Virus record (IMG/VR): IMGVR_UViG_3300028394_000001
Coordinates: 1 to 64,000 of that record
DNA: 64,000 nucleotides
Direction: 5' to 3' (one strand)
Source: a virus
Shown: one piece after another, positions 38,327-44,437 of the stretch
Position numbering within the stretch: position 1 is the stretch's first letter
Layout of the letters: each line of letters begins with the position of its first letter
Program-made: the position numbers and the translations under genes
The notes under the pieces: model-generated
Databases searched by the model: none
Told to the model about the DNA's origin: nothing
What the model saw: only the letters and a program-made list of their open reading frames with translations

Positions 38327-38734
38327 ATGCCAGATTTATTTAAAGAGATTATACCGTCTATTCTCCAAACAAAAAAGAATGTTTTTGAAGGTGAATATTA
38401 TGAAGATTACAAACCTTTTCTTATTAACCGCTCTCTGTCCTATCACATGGACTGTGTACTGTATGCCAATGAAATGAACATCAATTCCAGTATTGATAAA
38501 GACATGCAATACCAGTATCTTCTAAATACTATTAGACCCATGAAACGGAAATTTCAACCGTGGCAAAAAACAGAGGTTTTGAAAGATTTGGAATGCGTGA
38601 AAATACATTTTGGTTATTCAAATGAAAAGGCCAAAGAAGCCCTCCGCATACTTAATGAAGACCAAATCGCTGAAATAAGAGCAAAAACAAATAAAGGCGG
38701 AATTAATAATGATAGGAATACAGGACTTAGTTGA
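38327..38734 (+). CDS. gp62: Clamp loader small subunit gp62
   Basis: The 135-aa protein is shorter than T4 gp62. It contains the YKPFLINRSLSYHMDCVLYANEMN segment (about 27-50), the strongest mark of this family, and MKRKFQPWQK (about 72-81). It pairs with four gp44 subunits to open the clamp. Its 3' end overlaps regA by 26 bases, matching the known 62-regA order. Confidence 0.88.
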   Translation: MPDLFKEIIPSILQTKKNVFEGEYYEDYKPFLINRSLSYHMDCVLYANEMNINSSIDKDMQYQYLLNTIRPMKRKFQPWQKTEVLKDLECVKIHFGYSNEKAKEALRILNEDQIAEIRAKTNKGGINNDRNTGLS

Positions 38735-39113
38735 AGTAACTTTAACACAACCAGACGATTTTCTAAAAGTAAGAGAGACATTGACCAGAATTGGTGTTGC
38801 TTCGAAGAAGGACAAAACTTTATTCCAGTCTTGCCATATCTTACATAAACAAGGCAAATACTATATTGTACACTTTAAAGAATTGTTTGCACTTGACGGG
38901 AAACCGACAGATTTATCTGAAAATGATTTATCCCGTAGGAACGCCATTGCACTCCTATTAGAAGATTGGGGTTTAGTCAAGATTGTTAATGAAGCACAAG
39001 TACAACAACCTGAACCAATTTTTATTTCGCAAATCAAAATATTGTCACACAAAGAGAAGAATGAATGGCAATTAACACCTAAGTATAACATAGGCACTAA
39101 AAAGAAAATATAA
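38709..39113 (+). CDS. regA: Translational repressor RegA
   Basis: The 134-aa RNA-binding protein blocks translation of early mRNAs in T4. The segment LFQSCHILHKQGKYYIVHFKELFALDG (about 38-64) is diagnostic. Start ATG 38709 is inside gp62, so translation is likely coupled. Stop overlaps the iscU start by one base. Its likely targets are start regions of the surrounding early replication genes. Confidence 0.94.
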   Translation: MIGIQDLVEVTLTQPDDFLKVRETLTRIGVASKKDKTLFQSCHILHKQGKYYIVHFKELFALDGKPTDLSENDLSRRNAIALLLEDWGLVKIVNEAQVQQPEPIFISQIKILSHKEKNEWQLTPKYNIGTKKKI

Positions 39114-39505
39114 TGTCATATTCAAGCAAGGTTATAGACCATTACGAAAATCCAAGAAATGTTGGAAAATTTGTAGTTGATGATTCCATAGGAACAGGAA
39201 TGGTAGGCGCTCCTGCGTGTGGAGATGTGATGAAACTACAAATAAAAGTGGAAGATGGAATAATTACCGATGCTAAATTTAAAACATATGGATGCGGATC
39301 GGCGATTGCAAGCAGTAGTCTCGTCACTGAGATGGTTAAGGGACTCACTCTGGCACAAGCCGGAGAAATCAAAAATAATAGAATTGCGGCTGAGCTCGCC
39401 CTCCCTCCTGTCAAAATTCATTGCTCTATCCTTGCAGAAGATGCGGTCAGAGCAGCCATTAACGACTATCAAGGAAAACATGATAAACTTAACTGCCAGT
39501 GCTAA
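39113..39505 (+). CDS. iscU: Fe-S cluster scaffold IscU
   Basis: The 130-aa protein is an IscU-type scaffold on which iron-sulfur clusters are assembled. The N-terminal HYENPRNVG motif and the three cluster-ligand cysteines are present: C36 in PACGD, C61 in YGCGS and C104 in KIHCS, plus Asp38. An extra CQC lies at the C-terminus. A full-length functional scaffold next to an A-type carrier suggests the phage supports Fe-S supply during infection. The start overlaps the regA stop. Confidence 0.94.
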   Translation: MSYSSKVIDHYENPRNVGKFVVDDSIGTGMVGAPACGDVMKLQIKVEDGIITDAKFKTYGCGSAIASSSLVTEMVKGLTLAQAGEIKNNRIAAELALPPVKIHCSILAEDAVRAAINDYQGKHDKLNCQC

Positions 39506-39791
39506 AGAACAAATAACAGAAATTCTTATGGATGAAGATGCTTCTTATGTGAGAGCTTTCATTTCAGGTGGTGGTTGTTCTGGTTTCAATTACGGTTTTA
39601 CTTTAGAAAGCCAAAAAGAAGAAGATGATATTTTGGTTGAAGACAATTTTATAATTGATGCACTAAGCATGCAACATTTTCTTGGTGCCACAATAGATTA
39701 TACAAGAGACAAATTAAAAGGTTCACAATTTGTTATAAAAAATCCAAATGCGAAAACAACTTGTGGTTGTGGAAGTAGTTTCAGCGTATAA
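39480..39791 (+). CDS. iscA: A-type Fe-S carrier (IscA/ErpA family)
   Basis: The 103-aa protein has the conserved cysteines of A-type carriers: C33 in GGGCSGF and C95/C97 in TCGCGSSF. ATG 39480 was chosen because it gives a normal family length; the frame is open upstream but that part is the out-of-frame iscU coding region. It overlaps iscU by 26 bases, so the two are coupled. IscA-like genes are known in marine T4-like phages; pairing with a complete iscU is less common. Confidence 0.94.
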   Translation: MINLTASAKEQITEILMDEDASYVRAFISGGGCSGFNYGFTLESQKEEDDILVEDNFIIDALSMQHFLGATIDYTRDKLKGSQFVIKNPNAKTTCGCGSSFSV

Positions 39792-39794
39792 ATA
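39787..39794 (+). promoter_or_regulatory. late promoter, exact TATAAATA
   Basis: The box overlaps the iscA stop. Transcripts from it would carry a leader of about 150 bases before the phasin-like and Hsp20 genes. Confidence 0.7.
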
Positions 39795-39799
39795 TAACA

Positions 39800-39940
39800 C
39801 AGGCCCACCTTAGGGCTGTTTGATGCTACGGTAAAAGGCGTCCGGGCAATTGCACTGTCACCCGTTAGTTGGCCCTGTATTAAGTAAGCAGGATTATCGT
39901 TACGCCTTCGGGGTAACAAATTATTAACTCGCTTTTAAAG
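39800..39940 (+). ncRNA. structured leader RNA upstream of phasin-like/hsp20 genes
   Basis: The stretch has no ORF. It contains ACAGG/CCTGT near its ends (about 39798 and 39884), a CGGG/CCCG hairpin near 39852-39866 and a TTAC-CC/GG-GTAA hairpin with TTCG loop at about 39900-39916. An RBS and start codon follow. It may be a 5' UTR regulatory structure; no known riboswitch class is recognised. Confidence 0.4.
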
Positions 39941-39949
39941 GAGCAAAAA

Positions 39950-40153
39950 ATGCTATCATATGCAAATATGGCTATTGACGCCATTCAATCCGGTAAATCT
40001 TCTTGGGTCAACACATTCATTAAAAACGAAAGTGTCAGCAAACCTATGCAAGAATTCATTACAGCACAATCCGCATACACCAAACAAGTCTGTAAGACTC
40101 TTTGGGAATTATCTGGTTCAGTTGCTGGTGATGTTTTTAAATCTAAGAAGTAA
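39950..40153 (+). CDS. Small phasin-like protein
   Basis: The 67-aa helical protein contains SKPMQEFITAQSAYTKQVCKT (about 30-50), which resembles the D/E-A-Q-x-x-Y-T-K pattern of phasin family proteins. It lacks the full domain. AAAGGAG lies 8 bases before the ATG. It lies directly upstream of Hsp20 in the same transcript; phasins and small heat-shock proteins both coat surfaces and prevent aggregation, so a chaperone-type role is possible. Confidence 0.55.
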   Translation: MLSYANMAIDAIQSGKSSWVNTFIKNESVSKPMQEFITAQSAYTKQVCKTLWELSGSVAGDVFKSKK

Positions 40154-40163
40154 GGAGAATATT

Positions 40164-40613
40164 ATGACATATATTAAAGATGTATTTGGTAATGACCTTT
40201 TTGGTAAACTTCAACCTTTCACAATCGGCTTTGACGAAACAATGGATATGTTGCGTAAAACTGCCGAACAAACACAAAAGGCTGTTGGTTATCCGCCATA
40301 TAACATCAAGCAAGTAAAAGAAAACAAGTACGTCATTGAAATGGCAGTTGCTGGTTTTGCTAAAACTGACCTTGAGATTACTATGGACGGAAACAAGCTT
40401 CTAGTCAAAGGTTCAACCAAAGATGAAGAAGGTGAACAATTCCTATACAAAGGTATTGCAAACCGTGGATTTGAACGTGCTTTTACTTTGAATGACAAAG
40501 TTGAAATCAAAGATGCAGAACTGGTAAACGGTATGCTTAAAATTTGGTTGGAAAACATCGTCAAGGCTCAAGATGCCATTAAGAAAATTGGCATCAAGGA
40601 CAAATCAGAATGA
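40164..40613 (+). CDS. hsp20: Small heat-shock protein Hsp20
   Basis: The 149-aa protein has an alpha-crystallin domain (about 45-140): YVIEMAVAGFAKTDLEITMDG, then KGIANRGFERAFTLND and the terminal GMLKIWLEN strand. It acts as an ATP-independent holdase. ATG 40164 has AAGGAGA 7 bases upstream; a frame open further upstream overlaps the phasin-like gene and is not used. Hsp20 genes are a regular feature of marine T4-like phages. It overlaps the next gene by 4 bases. Confidence 0.93.
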   Translation: MTYIKDVFGNDLFGKLQPFTIGFDETMDMLRKTAEQTQKAVGYPPYNIKQVKENKYVIEMAVAGFAKTDLEITMDGNKLLVKGSTKDEEGEQFLYKGIANRGFERAFTLNDKVEIKDAELVNGMLKIWLENIVKAQDAIKKIGIKDKSE

Positions 40614-40780
40614 AAACCATTTTCAAATTTATCCAAGAAAAAATCCAAGAACTAAACCATTTACAAAATTATGGAAATGCTCTAGAGCAATACATTCTTG
40701 CAAATAATCCAACAAGTATCCACGATGTGGAAAAGTTGGAAAGACAATTTGACAAGAGAAATTCCATAAAAAATTGGTAA
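40610..40780 (+). CDS. Small DUF3563-like protein
   Basis: A 56-aa gene that starts at the ATGA overlap with the hsp20 stop. It is helical, with LEQYILANNPTSIHDVEKLERQ in the middle, resembling the YLxxAxDxxDLExR pattern of short DUF3563-type proteins. The overlap, good coding appearance and immediate downstream terminator support it as real. The function is unknown. Confidence 0.65.
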   Translation: MKTIFKFIQEKIQELNHLQNYGNALEQYILANNPTSIHDVEKLERQFDKRNSIKNW

Positions 40781-40788
40781 TCTAGGAC

Positions 40789-40811
40789 GGGGGGCTTGAC
40801 AAAGCCCCCTC
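40789..40811 (+). terminator. terminator-like hairpin overlapping a promoter
   Basis: An 8-bp GC-rich stem GGGGGCTT/AAGCCCCC with loop GACA, followed by TCTTT. It ends the hsp20 operon. The -35 box of the next promoter (TTGACA) is formed by the loop and stem edge. Confidence 0.75.
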
Positions 40812-40824
40812 TTTATGTTATACT
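40796..40824 (+). promoter_or_regulatory. strong sigma70-type promoter embedded in terminator
   Basis: TTGACA (40796-40801), 17-base spacer, TATACT (40819-40824), 9 bases before the next ATG, so the mRNA leader is nearly absent. Confidence 0.8.
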
Positions 40825-40833
40825 GCGTTCATT

Positions 40834-41037
40834 ATGAAAAATCTTGAACAAAAACCAATCAAATTGCGTAATAAATTGAACCCGACGGAGTTCTATTGGA
40901 CATACTCGACCTGGGGTGTTGAACAGATTGACGGGGTAGATTTTTTACCTGTAACCAAATTCGAACCTTCGGATAAAAGAAATCATCAATTATATCGGAT
41001 TCGTAAAGATTCCTTGGAGAAAGTGAAAAATGGCTGA
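40834..41037 (+). CDS. Small hypothetical early protein
   Basis: The 67-aa basic protein has a WTYSTWGVEQIDGVDFLPV segment (about 23-41) and ends in charged residues. No domain is recognised. The start follows the -10 box by 9 bases, so the message would be leaderless or have a very short leader. Overlap with the next gene is 8 bases. Confidence 0.6.
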   Translation: MKNLEQKPIKLRNKLNPTEFYWTYSTWGVEQIDGVDFLPVTKFEPSDKRNHQLYRIRKDSLEKVKNG

Positions 41038-41371
41038 TAAGAAACTCTATATTGTCGAAACTATTTCTATGTTTCGTATGCGTTATGTCGTGGAAGCTAA
41101 TGAATCTGAACATGCAGCAGATGAAGTTGTGTTTGGACTAGGTAATAGTGAATTGAAAGAATTCTCACAACACCATGTGGATGAGGTAATCACAAGCACC
41201 CGTGAAATCTCGCAAGAAGAATATGTGAAATTGTTTGATGTAGATAATGATTATTTGAAAGAATGGACTGTTGTACAAAAACTTGACTTTGTAAACAAAA
41301 TTGATTACGATAAAAACGACCGCAACGAGATTGGTGATCCACTCTTTGAACCGTTTGGTTCAACATCGTAA
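41030..41371 (+). CDS. Hypothetical protein, common in T4-like phages
   Basis: The 113-aa acidic protein has an N-terminal beta strand set (KKLYIVETISMFRMRYVVEA) followed by helices containing SEHAADEVV, then a TSTREISQEEY segment and a C-terminal acidic tail. I do not assign a known domain. It lies in the early transcript that leads into the first two tRNA genes. Confidence 0.6.
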   Translation: MADKKLYIVETISMFRMRYVVEANESEHAADEVVFGLGNSELKEFSQHHVDEVITSTREISQEEYVKLFDVDNDYLKEWTVVQKLDFVNKIDYDKNDRNEIGDPLFEPFGSTS

Positions 41372-41383
41372 TAAATAAAACTC

Positions 41384-41458
41384 CTGGCGGTAGTTCAATG
41401 GACAGAACAGTAGCCTTCTAAGCTATCAATCCAGGTTCGATTCCTGGTCGCCGGACCA
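41384..41458 (+). tRNA. tRNA-Arg(TCT)
   Basis: 75 bases including encoded CCA. D-stem GTTC/GAAC, anticodon loop CTTCTAA, T-arm CCAGG TTCGATT CCTGG, acceptor paired with two G-T wobbles. Confidence 0.9.
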
Positions 41459-41464
41459 GATAAA

Positions 41465-41539
41465 GCGCCAATAGCTTAATGGTAAAGCGTTCGACTCATA
41501 ATCGACTGAGTGTAGGTTCAATTCCTACTTGGCGCACCA
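41465..41539 (+). tRNA. tRNA with CAT anticodon (Met elongator or Ile2)
   Basis: 75 bases with CCA. Perfect acceptor GCGCCAA/TTGGCGC, loop CTCATAA, T-arm GTAGG TTCAATT CCTAC. Paired 1-72, so not an initiator; Met or lysidine-type Ile cannot be separated by eye. Confidence 0.9.
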
Positions 41540-41557
41540 ACCTATCAAGGAGATAGC

Positions 41558-41878
41558 ATGAAGAAGATGGTAACGGGACTTTTATTATGTGTGACTGTTG
41601 CCATTAGTCATGGCCAAGATGCTGGTTTGGATAATATCAAATTTATAGATGCAAAGAAACCAATTAAATGTGCAGAAACAAAAGCACTTTTAATGGGACT
41701 AGAAAAAATATACGGAGAGAAAATACTTCGGGTTGCACCAAACGATTTGGCAATAGATGGGAAACCTACACAGATAGCGTTTCTAGAAAATGTAAAAACA
41801 AAATCATGGACAGTAATAGAATATGATGCAAAATATGCATGTGTCCTAGGTTCAGGAGAATACCCGGAAGTATATTAA
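41558..41878 (+). CDS. Secreted small hypothetical protein
   Basis: The 106-aa protein starts with a clear signal peptide (MKKMVTGLLLCVTVAISHGQ, cleavage likely after residue 19 or 20). The mature part is about 85 residues with two cysteines (in KCAETK and ACVLG) that may form a disulfide in the periplasm. No family is recognised. AAGGAG precedes the ATG by 7 bases. It lies between tRNA genes and dCMP deaminase. Confidence 0.65.
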   Translation: MKKMVTGLLLCVTVAISHGQDAGLDNIKFIDAKKPIKCAETKALLMGLEKIYGEKILRVAPNDLAIDGKPTQIAFLENVKTKSWTVIEYDAKYACVLGSGEYPEVY

Positions 41879-41882
41879 TAAG

Positions 41883-42320
41883 ATGAGACAAAAATTTATT
41901 GATGCGTACATGGATGTAGCAAGAAGGTTTGCACAACTATCGTCCGCAAAACGCCTACAGGTGGGTGCCATTGTTGTGAAAGATGACCGAATCATTTCTA
42001 TTGGATATAATGGAATGCCATCTGGATGGACAAATGAATGTGAAACCGTATTCTATGATGAAAATGGTGATGAAAGATTAAAAACCAAAGATGAAGTTAT
42101 CCATGCGGAAGCGAATGCGATTGCCAAATTGGCTAAGTCTTCAGAATCTGGAGATGGTGCCACAATGTTCCTAACGCACGCTCCATGTATTCATTGTGCT
42201 AAACAGATATACACAGCAGGTATCAAGAAAGTTTACTTTGGAGAACCTTACCGTGATGAATCTGGTGTTGCCTTTTTGATGAAATGTGGAGTTAGTGTTT
42301 GGTCAGATAATAATAAATAA
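41883..42320 (+). CDS. cd: dCMP deaminase
   Basis: The 145-aa zinc enzyme converts dCMP to dUMP for thymidylate synthesis. The zinc and proton-transfer residues are in HAEANA (H74, E76) and PCIHC (C102, C105). An N-terminal GYNGMPSGW substrate loop is present. Length and motifs fit phage and bacterial dCMP deaminases. Together with the dATP/dGTP diphosphohydrolase-like gene it indicates control of the nucleotide pool. Confidence 0.94.
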   Translation: MRQKFIDAYMDVARRFAQLSSAKRLQVGAIVVKDDRIISIGYNGMPSGWTNECETVFYDENGDERLKTKDEVIHAEANAIAKLAKSSESGDGATMFLTHAPCIHCAKQIYTAGIKKVYFGEPYRDESGVAFLMKCGVSVWSDNNK

Positions 42321-42340
42321 TATGAACAAATGGGGTGCCT

Positions 42341-42859
42341 ATGTATTTGAAGATTGTTGGTTGTCCTGATGAGAACTTCAAACCTTATCTAAAAAAGGCC
42401 GCCCACTTCTTCGCTAAAAATTTGTTCTCACCGCAATTATCTCCACACATTTACGTTCTGGTTAAGTTTGATAAAACATTAGATAGTCATGGAAGTTGTG
42501 AAGTTGCTGATTATGAAACAAGTAGAAAACCTAGAGAGTTTCTAATCAACATGAAACCAGGAATTGGTGCACCAGCTTTGTTTAGAACACTGGCTCATGA
42601 AATGGTCCATGTGAAACAATTTGCATATCAACATACGAATGCTTCTTTGAGTGTTTGGCATAAGAAAGAAATTGATTCGGATAATTTAGATTACTGGTTT
42701 CATCCGTGGGAGATAGAAGCATATGGTTTGGAAACAAGCCTTGTAACAAAATTTTCAGTTGAAGAAAAGTTGTGGGAAATCTTTGAAGAATTTAAAAATC
42801 CAGAAGAACCTGCAAAATATGAAGAAATAAAGTGGAAAACTTTAGAAACCACTAAATAA
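42341..42859 (+). CDS. SprT-like zinc metalloprotease
   Basis: The 172-aa protein has a zinc-binding helix LAHEMVHVKQ (HExxH at 86-90) and a downstream HPWEIEAYG segment (about 126-134) that can supply the third ligand and structural residues. This fits SprT/WSS1-type proteases that act on DNA-protein crosslinks or unfolded proteins; the target is unknown. ATG 42341 has GGGG 6 bases upstream. A GTG at 42335 adds two residues. Confidence 0.75.
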   Translation: MYLKIVGCPDENFKPYLKKAAHFFAKNLFSPQLSPHIYVLVKFDKTLDSHGSCEVADYETSRKPREFLINMKPGIGAPALFRTLAHEMVHVKQFAYQHTNASLSVWHKKEIDSDNLDYWFHPWEIEAYGLETSLVTKFSVEEKLWEIFEEFKNPEEPAKYEEIKWKTLETTK

Positions 42860-42902
42860 GTTGTATATATAGAGTTATAGTTAAATCTTTTTTGGAGTTA
42901 TA

Positions 42903-43010
42903 GTGTCTCAGTTTCTCAAGTCCTTATCGTCAGCCTGTGAGTATCGCACACCGTTTATTGGTAGCGATAATCAACCATGGGCGCATCTAGGGGGTTGTGG
43001 AGGACGATAA
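42903..43010 (+). CDS. Candidate 35-aa small protein
   Basis: A short frame starts at GTG 42903 with TTTTTGGAG 6 bases upstream and ends at 43010. It encodes a peptide with a polar N-terminal half (SQFLKSLSSACEYR) and an end rich in Gly and Cys (GGCGGR). A terminator follows at 43041. The good RBS and the terminator spacing support translation, but there is no comparative evidence. Confidence 0.4.
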   Translation: MSQFLKSLSSACEYRTPFIGSDNQPWAHLGGCGGR

Positions 43011-43040
43011 TAGAGTAAGAAAACTAAATCAGAATTCACA

Positions 43041-43069
43041 AACCTCACCCTAAAAAAGTGGGGTTTTTT
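43041..43069 (+). terminator. intrinsic terminator before tRNA cluster
   Basis: Stem AACCTCAC/GTGGGGTT (one wobble), loop CCTAAAAAA, followed by six T. Confidence 0.75.
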
Positions 43070-43092
43070 GTTGTTCCAATACAACAAATGTG

Positions 43093-43121
43093 TTGACAGA
43101 AGCATCGACTTCTGTTACACT
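43093..43121 (+). promoter_or_regulatory. strong sigma70-type promoter of tRNA cluster (P1)
   Basis: TTGACA, 17-base spacer, TACACT. The leader ends with TAAGTGTAATTTGT (43162-43175), directly against the tRNA-Gln 5' end; the same leader recurs before tRNA-Glu. Confidence 0.75.
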
Positions 43122-43175
43122 AGGTTCTTCGGTTGAGAAATCAATCATGTTCTTTAAAAAGTAAGTGTAATTTGT

Positions 43176-43249
43176 TGGGGCATTGTGTAGTGATAGCACA
43201 GGAGACTTTGAATCTCTTAGTCTAGGTTTGATTCCTAGTGCCCCTGCCA
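43176..43249 (+). tRNA. tRNA-Gln(TTG)
   Basis: 74 bases with CCA. Anticodon loop CTTTGAA, T-arm CTAGG TTTGATT CCTAG, unpaired 1-72 as is usual for Gln tRNAs. The D-loop is short and lacks a clear GG. Confidence 0.8.
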
Positions 43250-43387
43250 TATTGAAACATATTTTAAAATCCAGTAACTTTCTAGCACGTCCGGCCGGCA
43301 ATCTAGAAAGCAACCCGTAGAGGGGTAAGAGTCGAAAGAGTGATGGATAATCGGCGGTGAGAATCCGCAGAAAGTGTGTTTCAATAT
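43249..43387 (+). ncRNA. closed-stem structured RNA of about 139 nt
   Basis: An 11-bp perfect closing helix ATATTGAAACA/TGTTTCAATAT joins the ends. Inside are a perfect 8-bp hairpin CTTTCTAG/CTAGAAAG (43278-43285 with 43303-43310) whose loop contains the palindrome CCGGCCGG, an ACC/GGT mini-stem and GCGG/CCGC at about 43353-43368. There is no ORF. No known RNA family is recognised. Confidence 0.6.
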
Positions 43388-43438
43388 GGTAATGTTATCT
43401 GCAGGTAGCATCCATACTGGGGAGTAATTGCCCTCAGG

Positions 43439-43513
43439 AACTCGTAGTCTTCTAGTGGTAAGAAGCCCCATTAAAGGGGTGAACACAGGTTCGATTCCTG
43501 TCTACAATGAGTT
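43439..43513 (+). ncRNA. tRNA-mimic RNA 1 (non-decoding)
   Basis: It has a D-arm (CTTC, loop TAGTGGTAA, GAAG) and a T-arm (ACAGG TTCGATT CCTGT), but the middle hairpin CCCC-ATTAAA-GGGG has a 6-base loop and no valid anticodon frame. The ends form AACTC-GTAG/CTAC-AAT-GAGTT with a 3-base bulge and no CCA. This is unlike a charged tRNA and resembles the tRNA-like module of bacterial Y RNAs; a decayed tRNA is the alternative. Confidence 0.5.
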
Positions 43514-43523
43514 TGCTATATAA

Positions 43524-43606
43524 GAACACATTGCATGCCTGACCGAAAAAGTCGTGGTAAACTACAAGAGAAAGAGGTTCGAATCCTCGGGACTGGTAGT
43601 GTGTTC
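43524..43606 (+). ncRNA. tRNA-mimic RNA 2 (no anticodon arm)
   Basis: A 7-bp terminal helix GAACACA/TGTGTTC encloses a D-arm-like AGT-CGTGGTAA-ACT and a T-arm GAGG TTCGAAT CCTC, separated by only about 10 bases with no anticodon stem. A second helix TGCC/GGTA follows the terminal one. D-loop GGTAA and T-loop TTCGAAT are intact, as in YrlA-type Y RNAs. No CCA. Confidence 0.5.
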
Positions 43607-43623
43607 CTATATGGTAAAATTTA

Positions 43624-43715
43624 GGAAGATGATGCAGCTGGGATGGTCCGGCGACTAGCCTTGAAAACTAGGTTCTCAGAAATGGGATGGGGTTCGACTC
43701 CTCCGTCTTCCGCCA
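43624..43715 (+). tRNA. tRNA-Ser(TGA)
   Basis: 92 bases with CCA and a long variable arm (TCTC/GGGA). Acceptor GGAAGAT/GTCTTCC; loop CTTGAAA. Confidence 0.85.
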
Positions 43716-43721
43716 AAAATT

Positions 43722-43808
43722 GGAGAGTGGGCTGGATGGTAAGGCACCGGATTGCTAATCCGACGCTCCGAAAGGGGCGAGTGGGTTCGACTCCCACACT
43801 CTCCGCCA
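43722..43808 (+). tRNA. tRNA-Ser(GCT)
   Basis: 87 bases with CCA, long variable arm with GCTCC-GAAA-GGGGC, T-arm GTGGG TTCGACT CCCAC. Confidence 0.92.
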
Positions 43809-43813
43809 AATTT

Positions 43814-43891
43814 GTACAGATGGCCGAGCGGTCCAAGGCAACAGTCTGCAAAACTGTAAAACCGTGGGTTCAAATCCCACTCTGTACTCCA
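43814..43891 (+). tRNA. tRNA-Cys(GCA)
   Basis: 78 bases with CCA. Acceptor GTACAGA/TCTGTAC perfect; anticodon arm ACAGT CTGCAAA ACTGT. Confidence 0.92.
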
Positions 43892-43927
43892 GTATGTTGT
43901 TTTTTTACAACAATGTACCGAAAAGTG

Positions 43928-43955
43928 TTGACAAAGTGTGTGGTTGTGTTATACT
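43928..43955 (+). promoter_or_regulatory. sigma70-type promoter inside tRNA cluster (P2)
   Basis: TTGACA, 16-base spacer, TATACT. Followed by an 8-bp hairpin GTTGAGAA/TTCTCAAC and the leader TAAGTGTAATTTGT shared with P1. Confidence 0.7.
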
Positions 43956-44005
43956 CCATGCATGAGTTGAGAAAGTCATCGAACTTCTCAACAAGGCTCA
44001 TTAAA

Positions 44006-44023
44006 AAAATAAGTGTAATTTGT
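44006..44023 (+). repeat. 18-bp inverted repeat, left copy
   Basis: AAAATAAGTGTAATTTGT here is exactly reverse-complementary to 46960-46977, which lies in the promoter of the Ro-like gene. The copies enclose about 2.9 kb of RNA genes. Confidence 0.85.
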
Positions 44024-44098
44024 GCTCCCGTCGTCTACTGGCTAGGACGCTGCCCTTTCAAGGCGGAGAAGACGGATCGAAACCGTTCGGGAGTACCA
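44024..44098 (+). tRNA. tRNA-Glu(TTC)
   Basis: 75 bases with CCA. Loop CTTTCAA; acceptor GCTCCCG/CGGGAGT; T-loop ATCGAAA is slightly atypical. Confidence 0.88.
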
Positions 44099-44174
44099 TA
44101 GATAAACGCATTACCTCATAAGCCTGTCGGTGAAAACTGCTGTTACGCTTTTTGAGACTGGTGTGTTTTTCTAT
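44098..44174 (+). ncRNA. closed-stem RNA after tRNA-Glu
   Basis: ATAGA/TCTAT and AAACGCAT/GTGTGTTT form a long terminal helix with one internal mismatch pair; inside is CTCA/TGAG. The 5' edge shares the last A of the tRNA CCA. No ORF and no tRNA-like loops are seen. Confidence 0.45.
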
Positions 44175-44187
44175 GGTAGTGTTATTT

Positions 44188-44262
44188 GGGGGTATAACTT
44201 AACGGCTAAAGTAGTAGGCTTTTAACCTATTAATCAGAGTTCGATTCTCTGTGCCCCTACCA
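44188..44262 (+). tRNA. tRNA-Lys(TTT)
   Basis: 75 bases with CCA. Loop CTTTTAA; T-arm CAGAG TTCGATT CTCTG. Confidence 0.92.
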
Positions 44263-44270
44263 AGAATTTT

Positions 44271-44347
44271 GCCCTGGTGATGGAATTGGTATACATACTG
44301 GTCTTAGAAACCAGGTTCTGGGAGTTCAAGTCTCCCCTAGGGCACCA
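44271..44347 (+). tRNA. tRNA-Leu(TAG)
   Basis: 77 bases with CCA. Loop CTTAGAA; acceptor GCCCTGG/CTAGGGC. The variable loop is unusually short for Leu. Confidence 0.85.
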
Positions 44348-44353
44348 AATTTA

Positions 44354-44428
44354 GGCTCGTTCATATAATGGCTATTATCGCGGATTGTCTATCCGTAGAT
44401 GGGAGTTCGATTCTCCCACGAGTCGCCA
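44354..44428 (+). tRNA. tRNA-Asp(GTC)
   Basis: 75 bases with CCA. Acceptor GGCTCGT/ACGAGTC; anticodon GTC in loop TTGTCTA. Confidence 0.92.
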
Positions 44429-44437
44429 AGTTAGTAT

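Noticed and set aside
39270-39479. Longer N-terminal extension of the A-type Fe-S carrier
   Set aside because: The extension is out-of-frame iscU sequence. ATG 39480 gives the normal family length.
43249-43387. Identity as RNase P RNA, tmRNA or a self-cleaving ribozyme
   Set aside because: I found none of the conserved cores (for example P4 of RNase P, the tmRNA tag reading frame, or the hammerhead CUGANGA plus GAAA pair).
43621-43873. Minus-strand ORFs opposite tRNA-Ser and tRNA-Cys
   Set aside because: Products are typical antisense-tRNA artefacts (for example GVEPTRPFRSVG-like strings).
43643-44101. 152-aa + strand ORF and other ORFs across tRNA genes (also 44737-45015, 46744-46950)
   Set aside because: They are translations through tRNA and structured RNA genes and show no RBS or domain.
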